A stretch of DNA of 64,000 nucleotides from Oscillatoriales cyanobacterium (GCA_004292955.1 RDXX01000011.1:233336-297335); one strand, 5' to 3'. Counted from the first letter of the stretch, positions 1-10,733 are shown. Translations and numbers: made by a program. Notes: generated by a model not told the origin, from the letters alone.

Positions 1-175
1 TCAATCATCATTATTTATTAGTCAGTGACAACTGGAAATGAGAAATTGCTGAAAGTTATAATGTTTTTGATATGGGCACAGACGAACTTGATATGTTGCC
101 AAAGTGTATCTAGGAACAAAAAAGCGTATAATCAACATCAAAGACCGGAGCCAGTCAACAGGTGCTGAAAAATAT

Positions 176-2677
176 ATGTGTCTAGAGCCAGGGTATATCC
201 TTCACGAAAGGTACCAAATTATCAAGAAATTGGGACAGGGAGGGTTTGCGATTACCTACAAGGCTAACGATCTAGCCAAACCCGGAAATCCCGAGTGCGT
301 TGTTAAGGAAATTCCTTTTCCTTCATCGAATGCTCCGCACGTCTTGGAGAAGGCAAGGACGCAATTTGAAAAGGAAGCTAGTGCTTTGCGCTGTCTCGGC
401 AATCACCCGTGCATTCCCCAATTATTCGCTTACTTTGAAGAAAACGACCATTTTTACTTAATTCAAGAATACATTGAAGGACATCAGCTCAAGGAAGAAC
501 TCACTCCAGGTACACAGTGGGAAGAGGATCGGGCGATCGCCTTGTTGCTGGAAATTCTGGAAATTTTAAAGTTCGTCCATAAACAAAATATTATTCATCG
601 CGATATTACACCTTCTAACTTAATTCGGCGCACAACAGATAACAAAATTGTTTTAATTGATTTTGGGGCTGTCAAAGAAATCAGCACTTTGACTGCTGAC
701 TCTACAGGTAGAATATTCACATCGCAGGCGATCGGCACCAGCGGTTATATGTCTCCGGAACAATCAAATGGGCGTACTGCCCATGCTGGTAATGATATTT
801 ACTCCGTAGGGATGATCGTGATTCAAGTTCTCACCGGGAAGCATCCCACAGAGCTCAAAAACTACGATGGTGCTGGTGAAATTATCTGGCATGACTCCAC
901 GTCCGATCGCACTCCGCTACCAGTGAGTGATAATCTAAAAAATATTCTCGATCGGATGGTTCGCTTCCACTATCGAATAAATCGATATCAATCTGTGACT
1001 GAGGTTTTGCGAGACTTGAACGCGATGCGATCGCCTCTATTACTCGAACCTGCGCCGAATTTGGGAGCGTCTGATTCTGATGAAGTTTCGCCAAACCAGG
1101 ATTCGCCACCGAGCAAAGAACCCGAGTCAGGCCAAACTCCGCCGCAGGGGCGATCGCGCTTTCGCTGGCTGCTGTTGGGTGTTGCGGTAATTGCCGCAGG
1201 GGCGATCGTAATTTCAATCCCCAAAATTTACCCGCTAATCCCCAGAATTTCCCAGCCACAAACGCTACCTACACCCTCCCCAGATGGTGTAAGTTCTGGC
1301 GAAAAACTTCTAGTGCAAACCTCCGCCCTTTGGTCAAAACAAAGGGGAATCAATGAGTTTGCCGAAGCCAATTATTCTGAAGCTTTAAAATTGCTCAAAC
1401 AGTCCTGGCGAGAAGACCGCAGAGACCCAGAAACTTTAATTTACATGAACAATGCCCTGCTCAAAGCAATCAATGCAGAGTATTATACCATCGCAATTGT
1501 TGTTCCCATCCGCAGAAATCAGGACGGTAGCATTGTCAACGCAGATTTAGCCGAAGAACTGCTGCGAGGTCTTGCTCAAGCTCAAACTGAAGTTAATTTA
1601 GGTCTCCTCGTTGCAAATAACAGCAATAAAGATTTTCCCGGTCAAGGCTTTCTCGAACCAAAAGCTATTAGGAAAAAAGGTCTCAGAATCATCATCGCGG
1701 ATGACGGCAATATCAAATCCTACGCAAAGCAAAGGGCAAATTACCTAGTCACTCAGCCCGATATTTTAGCCGTCATCGGACACTACACCAGCGACATGAC
1801 CGTGGAAACAGTAGATATTTACAATCAAAATAAACTAATCGCCATTTCTCCGGGAAGCACAACAGAAGAACTAACGCGCAAACCTCGGAAATTTTTCTTT
1901 CGGACAGCCCCAACAACTAGCAAAGAAGCTGAAGGCTTAGTAAATCAACTGATTAAAGTCGGTGCAAAAAAAGTAGCAGTTTTTTACAATCCCAACAGTC
2001 CGTTTAGCGCTTCTTTGTGGGAAGAATTCAAAAAGCAATTTGAAGCCCAAGGAGGTTCTACTTTTAGAACCAGTAATTACGACTTATCTAAAAATGATTT
2101 TAACGCCGAAGCAGCAATCAAAGAAGTTGAGAAAGCCGGAATAACAGCCCTAGCTGTCTTTCCAGACGGTCAAGTTACTAAGGCTGGAGAAAATGCGATC
2201 GAAATGATTAAAATCAACAACAATCGCAATTGGATGGTCGGCCCTTGGACTCTGTACGATCCGAGAACTTTAAAAGCAGTAAAACAGCTAAAATCTGTTG
2301 AAAAACTCGCCGTATCCGTGTTTTGGCATCCGTTAATCAGTTTTGATAAAAAGTTTCCAGTTAATGCTGAAAAATTGTGGGGAGGCCCAGTCAATACTCG
2401 ATCGGCTTTAACCTACGATGCCGCTAAAACGCTGATTAAATCCCTAGAATTACAGCCAGAACCCAGCCGTGAAGGAATGCAAAAAACCTTAGCATCTCCA
2501 GACTTTAAAGCTGACGGTGCCACGGGTATAATTGAGTTTGACTTGACAACTGGAAATCGGAAAAACCCTCCTAAAGCTTTAGCGCACGTTGTTCCGTGTG
2601 CTAGAGAAAAATTTGGTGTTACGTTTGTGCCGATCGAATTTCCGACAGCCGCCGCCGCAGGTTTAAAGTGCGACTAA
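176..2677 (+). CDS. Ser/Thr protein kinase with TM helix and C-terminal type-1 periplasmic-binding (branched-chain amino-acid receptor-like) domain
   Basis: Kinase motifs (LGQGGFAITYKA, IIHRDITPSNL, LIDFGAVKE), TM segment RWLLLGVAVIAAGAIVISI, then a receptor-like domain (AIVVPIRR...AVIGHYTSDMTVE...AISPGSTTEEL...FRTAPTT). ORF opens at 104; start at 176 is more likely. Confidence 0.88.
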   Translation: MCLEPGYILHERYQIIKKLGQGGFAITYKANDLAKPGNPECVVKEIPFPSSNAPHVLEKARTQFEKEASALRCLGNHPCIPQLFAYFEENDHFYLIQEYIEGHQLKEELTPGTQWEEDRAIALLLEILEILKFVHKQNIIHRDITPSNLIRRTTDNKIVLIDFGAVKEISTLTADSTGRIFTSQAIGTSGYMSPEQSNGRTAHAGNDIYSVGMIVIQVLTGKHPTELKNYDGAGEIIWHDSTSDRTPLPVSDNLKNILDRMVRFHYRINRYQSVTEVLRDLNAMRSPLLLEPAPNLGASDSDEVSPNQDSPPSKEPESGQTPPQGRSRFRWLLLGVAVIAAGAIVISIPKIYPLIPRISQPQTLPTPSPDGVSSGEKLLVQTSALWSKQRGINEFAEANYSEALKLLKQSWREDRRDPETLIYMNNALLKAINAEYYTIAIVVPIRRNQDGSIVNADLAEELLRGLAQAQTEVNLGLLVANNSNKDFPGQGFLEPKAIRKKGLRIIIADDGNIKSYAKQRANYLVTQPDILAVIGHYTSDMTVETVDIYNQNKLIAISPGSTTEELTRKPRKFFFRTAPTTSKEAEGLVNQLIKVGAKKVAVFYNPNSPFSASLWEEFKKQFEAQGGSTFRTSNYDLSKNDFNAEAAIKEVEKAGITALAVFPDGQVTKAGENAIEMIKINNNRNWMVGPWTLYDPRTLKAVKQLKSVEKLAVSVFWHPLISFDKKFPVNAEKLWGGPVNTRSALTYDAAKTLIKSLELQPEPSREGMQKTLASPDFKADGATGIIEFDLTTGNRKNPPKALAHVVPCAREKFGVTFVPIEFPTAAAAGLKCD

Positions 2678-2784
2678 CGCTTTGCCAGAAAGAATTGGTT
2701 GAAAGCCCGCCCGCCCGGGAGAAATTAAACTCAGACTATTCATTACTTCAATCCTCAGACTTAAGGGTAGAGGTTTCTCTCAAA

Positions 2785-2812
2785 CTGTCAACTGTCAACT
2801 GTCAACTGTCAA
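2785..2812 (-). repeat. Tandem heptamer (TTGACAG)x4, reverse orientation
   Basis: CTGTCAA repeated four times. Confidence 0.9.
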
Positions 2813-2897
2813 CTGTTGAAAGTACCTGTGGGTATCAGCCCCCAACATTTAAAGAAAAAATTAGATATAGTTAACAAAGCTAGTTTTTTTTATAATA

Positions 2898-3623
2898 ATG
2901 CTTATGACGGTCAATCTCGCTCCCTCAACAAGTTCTAGCCTCAAACCAGAATCCCAGAATATCTCGGCACTCAAACAAGTCTTGCAGACGATTGATGCCG
3001 ATAGCTGTCCGGGTTCCTATAACTTCCATATGCACACAGTCTACTCCGACGGGCGATTGAAGCCCGAGAAATTGATGGAACTTGCGATCGCAGGTGGCCT
3101 CAAAGGCTTCGCTATCACCGATCACCACAGCACCAAAGGCTACGTTCAAGCTCAAATTTGGCTGGATAACTGGAAATTAAAGCATCCCGACAGGACTACC
3201 GCAGCGCCGACTCTTTGGACTGGCGCTGAAATTAACGCTGAATTGCTCAAAAACGACGTACACATTCTCGCTTACGCCTTCGATCCTGAACATCCCAGTC
3301 TCACACCTTACTTGCGAGGTAAAGGCACTGAAGGCCACGCTTCTTATTCCGCAGCCAGGGTAATTGAAGCGATTCAGGAAGCAGGAGGTTTAGCGGTTCT
3401 AGCACATCCTTGCCGGTATCGATCGATCGCAGATCAACTAATCCCAGAAGCAGCCCGTCTTGGCATTGACGGCGTAGAAATTTACTATGCTTACGGTAAT
3501 CCTAATCCTTGGAAACCGAGTCCCAAACAAACTGCTTTAGTCAAAGATTTAGCTGAAACCTATGGTTTACTGGGAACTTGTGGAACTGATTCTCACGGCC
3601 TGAGTCTTCTTGTCCGAATCTAG
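2898..3623 (+). CDS. PHP-domain metal-dependent phosphoesterase
   Basis: FHMHTVYSDGRLKPEKLMELA, AITDHHSTKGY, LAHPCRYR, GTDSHG motifs. Confidence 0.85.
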   Translation: MLMTVNLAPSTSSSLKPESQNISALKQVLQTIDADSCPGSYNFHMHTVYSDGRLKPEKLMELAIAGGLKGFAITDHHSTKGYVQAQIWLDNWKLKHPDRTTAAPTLWTGAEINAELLKNDVHILAYAFDPEHPSLTPYLRGKGTEGHASYSAARVIEAIQEAGGLAVLAHPCRYRSIADQLIPEAARLGIDGVEIYYAYGNPNPWKPSPKQTALVKDLAETYGLLGTCGTDSHGLSLLVRI

Positions 3624-3860
3624 ATAGCATTAAGGTGCGTCATGGGATTTGGTATTTGAGCTTTTAGATTGGCGATCGGCGATCGAAATTATCATGCTGA
3701 CCGCATTTTCGTTTGCTGGTTCAAAAGAGTTTGGGAAACTATAGCCTTTCTCAGTAACATGAGGTACTCTCAGATCGAAAGCATCGGAGGAGCCAGCGTA
3801 CCTCACAGCGCTTGACAAACGTTATAGATAAACGAGCGAAGCGAGAAAACGAAACCTCAA

Positions 3861-4235
3861 TCATGTTTCTTTAAATACCAAATTAAAACCCAGCTCAATA
3901 CAGACAGCCTTCTCAATTTCTTCCCAATAAAAATCTTCTAAAACTCCCTGTTTGTTTTTAATTCTTTGAGCATCTACAGCTCTCATTTGACTTAAGTTTA
4001 TGTGCCGTTCTCCGTTTAGTCCATTTTGCGAAGTTGGAACAACATTCACAACGAATGGATAAGTTTTTTTCCAAGGCAATAAAGGGGCAACTATTGTAGT
4101 TGTCCCATTTTGATTGCCAACATCATTCTGCAAAATTAGACAAGGACGCTGCTTACCGGTTTCATGACCGGTCGTGGGTTCTAGATCGACCCACCATATT
4201 TCTCCTCGTTTGTAAGTTAATATCCCGTTAGGCAT
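3861..4235 (-). CDS. MazF/PemK-like toxin
   Basis: GEIWWVDLEPTTGHETGKQRPCLILQND typical of MazF/PemK; overlaps the upstream antitoxin ORF. Confidence 0.85.
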   Translation of the reverse strand: MPNGILTYKRGEIWWVDLEPTTGHETGKQRPCLILQNDVGNQNGTTTIVAPLLPWKKTYPFVVNVVPTSQNGLNGERHINLSQMRAVDAQRIKNKQGVLEDFYWEEIEKAVCIELGFNLVFKET

Positions 4236-4452
4236 TTAAACCATCGCCTACCGCAACATCCCAAACGGAAATCTCTTCTTGAAAATCAGGATCGCTAGCC
4301 TGCTCTTTATAAGCATTTTCCAGCTCTTGCATCATAATCCTCCTTTTTTCCTTCCAGAGAATTTCATTTATGAAACTACTACGATTACTTGCTAGCCGAT
4401 CGACAAAATCTAGAATTGTGTCATCCAAAGTAATACTGACTTTTTTGCTCAT
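4228..4452 (-). CDS. Antitoxin, ribbon-helix-helix/MazE-like
   Basis: Short ORF immediately upstream of and overlapping the MazF-like gene; KKVSITLDDTILDFVDRLASNRSSFINEIL. Confidence 0.75.
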   Translation of the reverse strand: MSKKVSITLDDTILDFVDRLASNRSSFINEILWKEKRRIMMQELENAYKEQASDPDFQEEISVWDVAVGDGLNA

Positions 4453-4647
4453 AAATTATTAATTTCATGCGACTGACGAGTATGACTGTACTATCATACT
4501 AACCAATGCTACAACCTTTGTCAAGGTTAATCTAGAGCTTCAAGAAGAGGTAGCAGCCCGGAGCCCAGCCTTTCATAGATGTGACGTGCTGGATTCCGAT
4601 CGAGATTGCTTCCGCTCCCGATCGTAGCAACAGACATCCAGCCTCTT

Positions 4648-5814
4648 TCATCTTTCCGGGAACAACTGACAAGCCCTGATAGTTGGCTGATTTGCCCAAT
4701 CCAAGCGAGAAGTGCCAAATCGATCCATCCAACCTTCTAAATAAGCCCGATTAGCCTTTTTTTCCTCAGGATCGGAGGTGTTCATCGGATGAGGTGCTAA
4801 ACCGAAAATAGTCGCTGTTGTCACGCAAAACATCGACTTCTGAAAACTTTGGCAAATTTGTACGCGCAAATCGTCTTCACCGCGACAGCTAGTTCGATAA
4901 ATTTCGTGCAAATAATCGGGCAGATAATGCCGCATATCTTGCATCAATTGAGTTGGTGGAATTCCTGCACCTCCGATGGGTAAAGGATCTGCAAACAAAG
5001 CCCCGTAGCTAAATTCTTTTTGTTCTTCTGGGATTTGATGTGCTTGGGCGTTGTAGGAAACTGTGCCAAAAAAAGCTGTTCCTCTAAAGAAAACTGCTTC
5101 TACATAAGGTACTGCTACATCTGCTAAAAATGTCAAGTTGGCCGATGCGGGCAGGATATCGTAGACTTCGCCGCGAATCTTGACGCTGTAGGTGATTGGT
5201 AGGGCTGCGGCGCTTACTAAACCGGCTAAGACGAAATCTACTATCTCTGCGATCGACTTAATTGTACCGGCTTCGTAGCGATCGGACAAATCGATAAATA
5301 AATCGCTCATTACCCGCCAAAACTGCCCCAAACCCGTGTAATAAGCCAACATCCGCACTTGTTCGGGTAAAAACTCTGGGAATGCTTTGTGGAGTCCCTG
5401 CATCAAAAAGTTGCCTTTTAACTTAGCTGCGATCGCCTTTTCGGCCAAATTGCTAAATTCTGGAGTATCCAAATAACTGTCCAAACCGCCGCCGCCGTGC
5501 CACATCATGGTTCTCATGCAATATTCGGCATACTCAAAATTTATGCGATCGTGCCACAAATAGCGCAGTAATTTCGGCGCTGTCACTTCTCCGTTGAAAT
5601 ATTTAAAAAACGGGAAAAGCACTAAAAATTGTTCTTCTGCGATGTAGTTAAGATTGCGAGAATACGCATCAAGAACTATGGCGTAACTTTTGAGAACTCC
5701 AACCACTTCTACTACATTTTCGGTAGATTCTGGAAGTAAAGCTTTGCCTGATTCCAAGATGTCAATGTAGGCGGATAGGGGATGGGAAGATGGTTTTAAT
5801 ACGGTACTTGTCAT
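4648..5814 (-). CDS. cupB: CO2 hydration protein of NDH-1 CO2-uptake complex (ChpX/CupB-like)
   Basis: Cyanobacterial CO2 hydration protein family (YLWHDRINFEYAEYCMRTMMWHGGGGLDSYLDTPEFSNLAEKAIAAKLKGN); 388 aa favours CupB over the longer CupA; linked to ndhD/ndhF. Confidence 0.75.
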   Translation of the reverse strand: MTSTVLKPSSHPLSAYIDILESGKALLPESTENVVEVVGVLKSYAIVLDAYSRNLNYIAEEQFLVLFPFFKYFNGEVTAPKLLRYLWHDRINFEYAEYCMRTMMWHGGGGLDSYLDTPEFSNLAEKAIAAKLKGNFLMQGLHKAFPEFLPEQVRMLAYYTGLGQFWRVMSDLFIDLSDRYEAGTIKSIAEIVDFVLAGLVSAAALPITYSVKIRGEVYDILPASANLTFLADVAVPYVEAVFFRGTAFFGTVSYNAQAHQIPEEQKEFSYGALFADPLPIGGAGIPPTQLMQDMRHYLPDYLHEIYRTSCRGEDDLRVQICQSFQKSMFCVTTATIFGLAPHPMNTSDPEEKKANRAYLEGWMDRFGTSRLDWANQPTIRACQLFPER

Positions 5815-5861
5815 TTGATTTCCTCAACCTTAATTGAATAACTATGTTTTAGCTTTGGTTC

Positions 5862-5972
5862 GTAGTTGCGCTTGAGGGTTCATGAGAGCGAGTCAACGCA
5901 CAACTACATTGAATAACTATGTTTTAGGTTTGTAGTTGCTCTCTTCGCCGGCCGGCGCTCAAGCGCAACTAC
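5862..5972. repeat. Inverted repeat (15-bp arms) plus a 20-bp direct repeat between cupB and ndhD
   Basis: GTAGTTGCGCTTGAG (5862-5876) / CTCAAGCGCAACTAC (5958-5972); ATTGAATAACTATGTTTTAG at 5833-5852 and 5908-5927. Confidence 0.75.
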
Positions 5973-5988
5973 ATACCTATGAAAGATT

Positions 5989-7506
5989 TCACTCCAAGTT
6001 TTGAGCAACTTGTTTAACTTGTGCGGGTACAGTCGATACTAAGCCGATCGCAGTTTTCTCACTCAAAGCCACTAAAACTCCCGGCTGCAATCCCATGATG
6101 GTGATGATTACGGCTAAAACTAGCGAAGGAATGCGATCGCCCCAGCGGACTTGCGGCAAATTCACCACCAAATCGGAAAGGCGCCCGAAAAAGGCGCGGT
6201 TGACCATAATTAAAAAGTAAACTGAAGTCAAACCAGTCCCGATCATGCAGAGCAAAGTTTGGATCGGAAACACTGGTAAACTGCCCCTAAATATCAAAAA
6301 TTCAGCAATAAATCCCGACAACCCGGGAATGCCGGCACTCGCCATTACACCGACAATCATTAAACTGCCAATTACCGGCAAACCGCGATCGGGATTGAAC
6401 AAACCTTTGAGCACATCTATGTTGCGACTGCCGGATTTTTTGTAAACAATCCCGACACTCAAAAATAGCAACCCGGAGATTAAACCGTGGCTAACCATTT
6501 GCAACACAGTTCCTATCATACTAATCTCAGTAGCTGCGGCGCTAGCTAGCAAAATGTAGCCCATGTGCGCGATCGAACTGTAAGCTACAATTTTTTTCAT
6601 GTCTTTTTGGGCGATCGCGCAACTAGCCCCGTAAATCACGCTTACCACCGCCCAACTCGCCAACCAAGGCGCAGCCACCGCCCACGCATCCGGGAACAAA
6701 CCCAAACCAAAGCGCAGCATCCCGTAGGTTCCCAGCTTCAACAGCACCCCCGCCAGCAGCACCGAAACCGGAGTCGAAGCTTCTACGTGAGCATCTGGCA
6801 GCCAAGTATGAAAAGGCACTAATGGAATCTTAATCCCAAAAGCGAGCAATATCCCTGCCAGCAACACAATTTGTCTGACCAAAGGCAACGGCGAGCCTCC
6901 TTCCAAATGCGATGCACCGGCTGCACCAACCATATCAAAACTAGAAGCACCGCTGAGCCAAGCTACACCCAAGAAAGCAGCCAGCAATACTATTCCCGAA
7001 AATGCCGTATAGATTAAAAACTTAGTAGCGGCATAGCCTCGGCGCTCGCCTCCCCAAATTGCAATTAACAGGTAAAGCGGAATTAGTTCTACCTCGAAAA
7101 ACAGGAAAAATAGCAACAAGTTTTGAGATAAAAAAGCTCCGGTGACGCCGCCACTAATTAACAGCATCAAAGAATAATAAAGTCGAGGTCTGCGGATCGC
7201 CTCATCCGTAGCGTAAATCGCTACACCTGTCAGTAGGGTATTTAAAATTACTAAGGGCAGAGACAAACCATCAACGCCGAGATTGTAATTAAATCCCAAA
7301 TCATCGATCCAAGGAATAAATTCCGAAAACTGTAATTGACTGCTGTTGGCATCAAACTGAGCTGCCACAAACACCGATAGAATAAAAGTTACACCCGCAA
7401 TGGCGATCGCGGCATTCCGAACTATTTTAGAGGCGATCGCACCGGGCCAAAACCCAATCAGGGCGGCCGCCAACATTGGTATCCAGATTAAAGCACTGAG
7501 CATCAA
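5989..7506 (-). CDS. ndhD: NAD(P)H-quinone oxidoreductase subunit 4 (NdhD, probably NdhD4)
   Basis: Proton-pumping subunit motifs (FHTWLPDAHVEASTPVSVLLAGVLLKLGTYGMLRF). Confidence 0.88.
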   Translation of the reverse strand: MMLSALIWIPMLAAALIGFWPGAIASKIVRNAAIAIAGVTFILSVFVAAQFDANSSQLQFSEFIPWIDDLGFNYNLGVDGLSLPLVILNTLLTGVAIYATDEAIRRPRLYYSLMLLISGGVTGAFLSQNLLLFFLFFEVELIPLYLLIAIWGGERRGYAATKFLIYTAFSGIVLLAAFLGVAWLSGASSFDMVGAAGASHLEGGSPLPLVRQIVLLAGILLAFGIKIPLVPFHTWLPDAHVEASTPVSVLLAGVLLKLGTYGMLRFGLGLFPDAWAVAAPWLASWAVVSVIYGASCAIAQKDMKKIVAYSSIAHMGYILLASAAATEISMIGTVLQMVSHGLISGLLFLSVGIVYKKSGSRNIDVLKGLFNPDRGLPVIGSLMIVGVMASAGIPGLSGFIAEFLIFRGSLPVFPIQTLLCMIGTGLTSVYFLIMVNRAFFGRLSDLVVNLPQVRWGDRIPSLVLAVIITIMGLQPGVLVALSEKTAIGLVSTVPAQVKQVAQNLE

Positions 7507-7920
7507 TTAAAACTTTCCTTTATTACACAATATTTAGAACTATATTTAAGATTAACCCAAAGCCACTGCATAAAATAGCGATCGGTTAATTTTCTTATTA
7601 CAATAGATGCAAATTTCTCGAAAATCCTCCTATGACTTCTAGTCTTACAGATCGAGAAGATTTGCAAGTTAAATGGGAGCATCTCATTTTTGCAAAAAAT
7701 ATCTTTTCTGGGAGTGCTGTCCCCCCCGAGCAAGGTGTACAATACTCGCTCGGGGGCGACAGCACTACGACATAATTTCACTGCCCGAACTTTTACCCGG
7801 TTGGGAAGTTCCGGTTATAGAATTGTGGCCGATCGACTTTGAATAAAACTAGGGACAAAGCAGACAAACCAAAAACAATTTATCTGCGTTTATCCCCGTT
7901 CATCCACCAAAATCTGCGGT

Positions 7921-9795
7921 TTAGAATTGCCAAATAATCAGCGCCAGTAACGCCGCAACTCCCCCCGCAATAGTCAACACATAAAACTGCGATTGACCGG
8001 TGCCGCTGTATTTCAAACCTTCACCGCTGAAAATTGTGGCAAAACCGAACAAATTCACCGCCCCATCTACTACATACTTGTCAGTCCAAGCGCTGACTTT
8101 CGCAATAGAAGCTACGGCCCAAACCACAGTCAAGCGGTAAACTCGATCGATATAAAAGTCGTAAGCAAACAAATCCTGCACCGCTGGAATCGGCAGTCGT
8201 ACCGGTCGAGGTAAAACGTTGTACCAATAAATCGCCACGCCAGCCCCAACCCCAATCAAGCCAGATAACACCAACAGTGGAGTATCCAGAGTCTTCAACA
8301 GCAAATTTAAACTATCAAAATCCCCAGTTTCCGCCCAAGGCCCAGTCCAACTAATTAAAAGTTGCCACTGCTGCAACATCCAAGGCACTAACAGCCCAAT
8401 CACCGTCAAAATTACCATCGGCAAAGCCATCGGCCAACCGACTTCGGGTGCTCTGCGAGTTTTGGGTTGCGGTTTTCCGACAAATACTAAGGCGAATACG
8501 CGAGTTAAATTGAGCGCAGTTAAACCGTTAACTAACAGCAGCACAACTACCAACCACAATGGCACTGTCCAAAAACCGTTCAGCCACCGTCGCATTACCC
8601 AAAAGTTGCCCATCGGCAATAGGGCTACCATCCCCGCAGCGCCAACTAAATAAGCCATTGTCGTGGCGGGCATCTTTGACCACAACCCACCCATTTCTGT
8701 TAAATCTTGAGTGTTGGTTGTGACAATTACTGACCCTATGCTCATGAATAATAGTGCTTTGGCGATCGAGTGCGCGAACAGCAGCAGCAATGCAATGTCA
8801 ACGTGATTCTGCCCGACCGCGATAAACACTAAACCCATAGAAGCGCTGGTAGAATGCGATAGTGTTCTTTTGATATCGATTTGGGCGATCGCCACTAAGG
8901 AAGCCCCAACAGCCGTCACCGCACCCAAAACCACCAGCACCAAACCAGTTATCGGGGACAGCGCTAAAACAGGCTGAAGTTTAATCAAAACATAAGCCCC
9001 ACCACCCACAACTACCGTATTCCGCATAATCGAAGCCGGGTTCGGCCCTTCCATCGCCTCGTCGAGCCACAGGTGAAACGGAAATTGAGCGCACTTGGCT
9101 GTAGGTGCGGCAATTAAAGCCAAGCCTAAAAGAGTCGCAACTAAAGGAGATAAAGTTGCAGTTTCCGCCCATTCTTCTAAATCAGAAAAATTCAAACTTC
9201 CGGCTAAAGTTGAAAGCGTCACTACTCCCATCAGCAGCGGTACATCTCCTACACGCTTGGTTAAAAACGCATCTCTAGCCGCCGTCACTACCAGCGGTTG
9301 AGCGTACCAAAACCCGACTAGCAAATAAGTTGAGAGTGTCAGCACTTCCAGCAAACCGTAGGTTAGCAGCAGCGAATCGCTAATCGCAATCCCGCTAATT
9401 GCCGCTTCAAAAAAACCTAGCAGCCCAAAAAATCGAGCTAGCGCCCAGTCTTTTTCCATGTAGCCGAGAGCGTAAATTTGTGCTAGCAAACTCAAAACTG
9501 TCACTAGCTCCATTGCTCCGACGCTGGTCGTGGAGATTTCTATGGCAAAAGACAAATCTAAATCTGCTGCTTGCACCCAGTGGAGGAGCAAATGTTGGGG
9601 CGCTCGATCCCAAGTTGCTGTAAAAATCACTGACCCGTGGATGAAAGCCAACACACTCATCAGTAAATTGAAGTAAGCCGCAGGTCTTGGCCCTGTTGTG
9701 CGAACGGTTCCCGTAGACCACGGCAAAGTTAGAATCGCGCCTATTAAGCCATATAAAGGTATCCACCAACAGGTTTGGAGGAGAAATTCTGTCAT
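7921..9795 (-). CDS. ndhF: NAD(P)H-quinone oxidoreductase subunit 5 (NdhF, probably NdhF4)
   Basis: CAQFPFHLWLDEAMEGPNPASIMRNTVVVGGGAYVLIK; next to ndhD and cupB. Confidence 0.88.
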   Translation of the reverse strand: MTEFLLQTCWWIPLYGLIGAILTLPWSTGTVRTTGPRPAAYFNLLMSVLAFIHGSVIFTATWDRAPQHLLLHWVQAADLDLSFAIEISTTSVGAMELVTVLSLLAQIYALGYMEKDWALARFFGLLGFFEAAISGIAISDSLLLTYGLLEVLTLSTYLLVGFWYAQPLVVTAARDAFLTKRVGDVPLLMGVVTLSTLAGSLNFSDLEEWAETATLSPLVATLLGLALIAAPTAKCAQFPFHLWLDEAMEGPNPASIMRNTVVVGGGAYVLIKLQPVLALSPITGLVLVVLGAVTAVGASLVAIAQIDIKRTLSHSTSASMGLVFIAVGQNHVDIALLLLFAHSIAKALLFMSIGSVIVTTNTQDLTEMGGLWSKMPATTMAYLVGAAGMVALLPMGNFWVMRRWLNGFWTVPLWLVVVLLLVNGLTALNLTRVFALVFVGKPQPKTRRAPEVGWPMALPMVILTVIGLLVPWMLQQWQLLISWTGPWAETGDFDSLNLLLKTLDTPLLVLSGLIGVGAGVAIYWYNVLPRPVRLPIPAVQDLFAYDFYIDRVYRLTVVWAVASIAKVSAWTDKYVVDGAVNLFGFATIFSGEGLKYSGTGQSQFYVLTIAGGVAALLALIIWQF

Positions 9796-10421
9796 TTAAT
9801 TTATTCCTTAAACTTCAAATTACCGGCTACCTTTATACAAAGGCAGTTCCGGGCGATCGCGCCACAACGTAAAACTTTGACTAAACCCGATCGTATAGCT
9901 TTAGCAAAATAATTTGCACCCAAAATTAACTATACATTAAAACATCAAAACTGAGAATTATGTCAAGACAAAATTATAGTTTTCTCAGCATCGGCACTCA
10001 CAGAAAAAAAATGCCCGCAGATGAGTCAAGACAGCTTTTTTTGCCAGTTTATCCGCGATCCCCCTTTGGAAATCCCCAAATTTCCTAAAACCGATCGCCC
10101 CAGCTTTTACCCACCGAACTCTAGTTTACAGGTATTTATGCTCACTTGACTGCCTGCTCGCCGCCCGCATCTACTCCTCTATATATTAAGATTATTAAAT
10201 AAATATTAAAATATTTGAAGTAACATAAAAAAATTTAATTTTTGTTATTAAACATTATGATGTTAGTTTATATTGTCAAGGTGGACAGCTTCCCCTATTC
10301 TATAAGGATAGGAAGCTTTACACTGCATTCCTAAATAATGTGGGCCTCCCCGTCCAAATTTTTAGATTTCTCAAAGATTTGTTACGGTAATTCCGCTAAT
10401 CCTCAACTTGGAGATTCAAAA
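9796..10421. promoter_or_regulatory. Divergent intergenic region between ndhF4-ndhD4-cupB and the ccm operon
   Basis: About 0.63 kb between divergent starts; contains an imperfect hairpin AGCTTCCCCTAT...ATAGGAAGCT at 10287-10317. Confidence 0.5.
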
Positions 10422-10733
10422 ATGTCAATTGCCGTGGGAATGATTGAGACAAAAGGTTTTCCCGCTGTTGTGGAAGCTGCCGACGCTATGGTTAAAGCTG
10501 CTCGCGTTACCCTCGTGGGCTATGAAAAAATCGGCAGCGCTCGCGTCACCGTAATTGTGCGCGGCAACGTGTCGGAAGTCCAAGCCTCAGTTGCAGCAGG
10601 AGTGGAATCCGTCAAGCGGGTGAACGGCGGAGAAGTCGTCTCTACCCACATCATCGCTCGCCCCCACGAAAACCTAGAATACGTTCTACCAATTCGTTAT
10701 ACAGAAGCAGTAGAGCAGTTCCGAGGCTACTAA
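10422..10733 (+). CDS. ccmK: Carboxysome shell hexamer protein CcmK
   Basis: BMC domain [48 protein letters not shown]; start at internal Met. Confidence 0.95.
   Translation: MSIAVGMIETKGFPAVVEAADAMVKAARVTLVGYEKIGSARVTVIVRGNVSEVQASVAAGVESVKRVNGGEVVSTHIIARPHENLEYVLPIRYTEAVEQFRGY

Noticed and set aside
4527-4732. Small ORFs overlapping the 3' end of cupB
   Set aside because: Overlap the CDS or spacer in other frames and lack family features; cupB frame looks complete.
7503-7781. Minus-strand 92-aa ORF upstream of ndhD
   Set aside because: Covers a MITE-like remnant and non-coding spacer; no recognisable protein.
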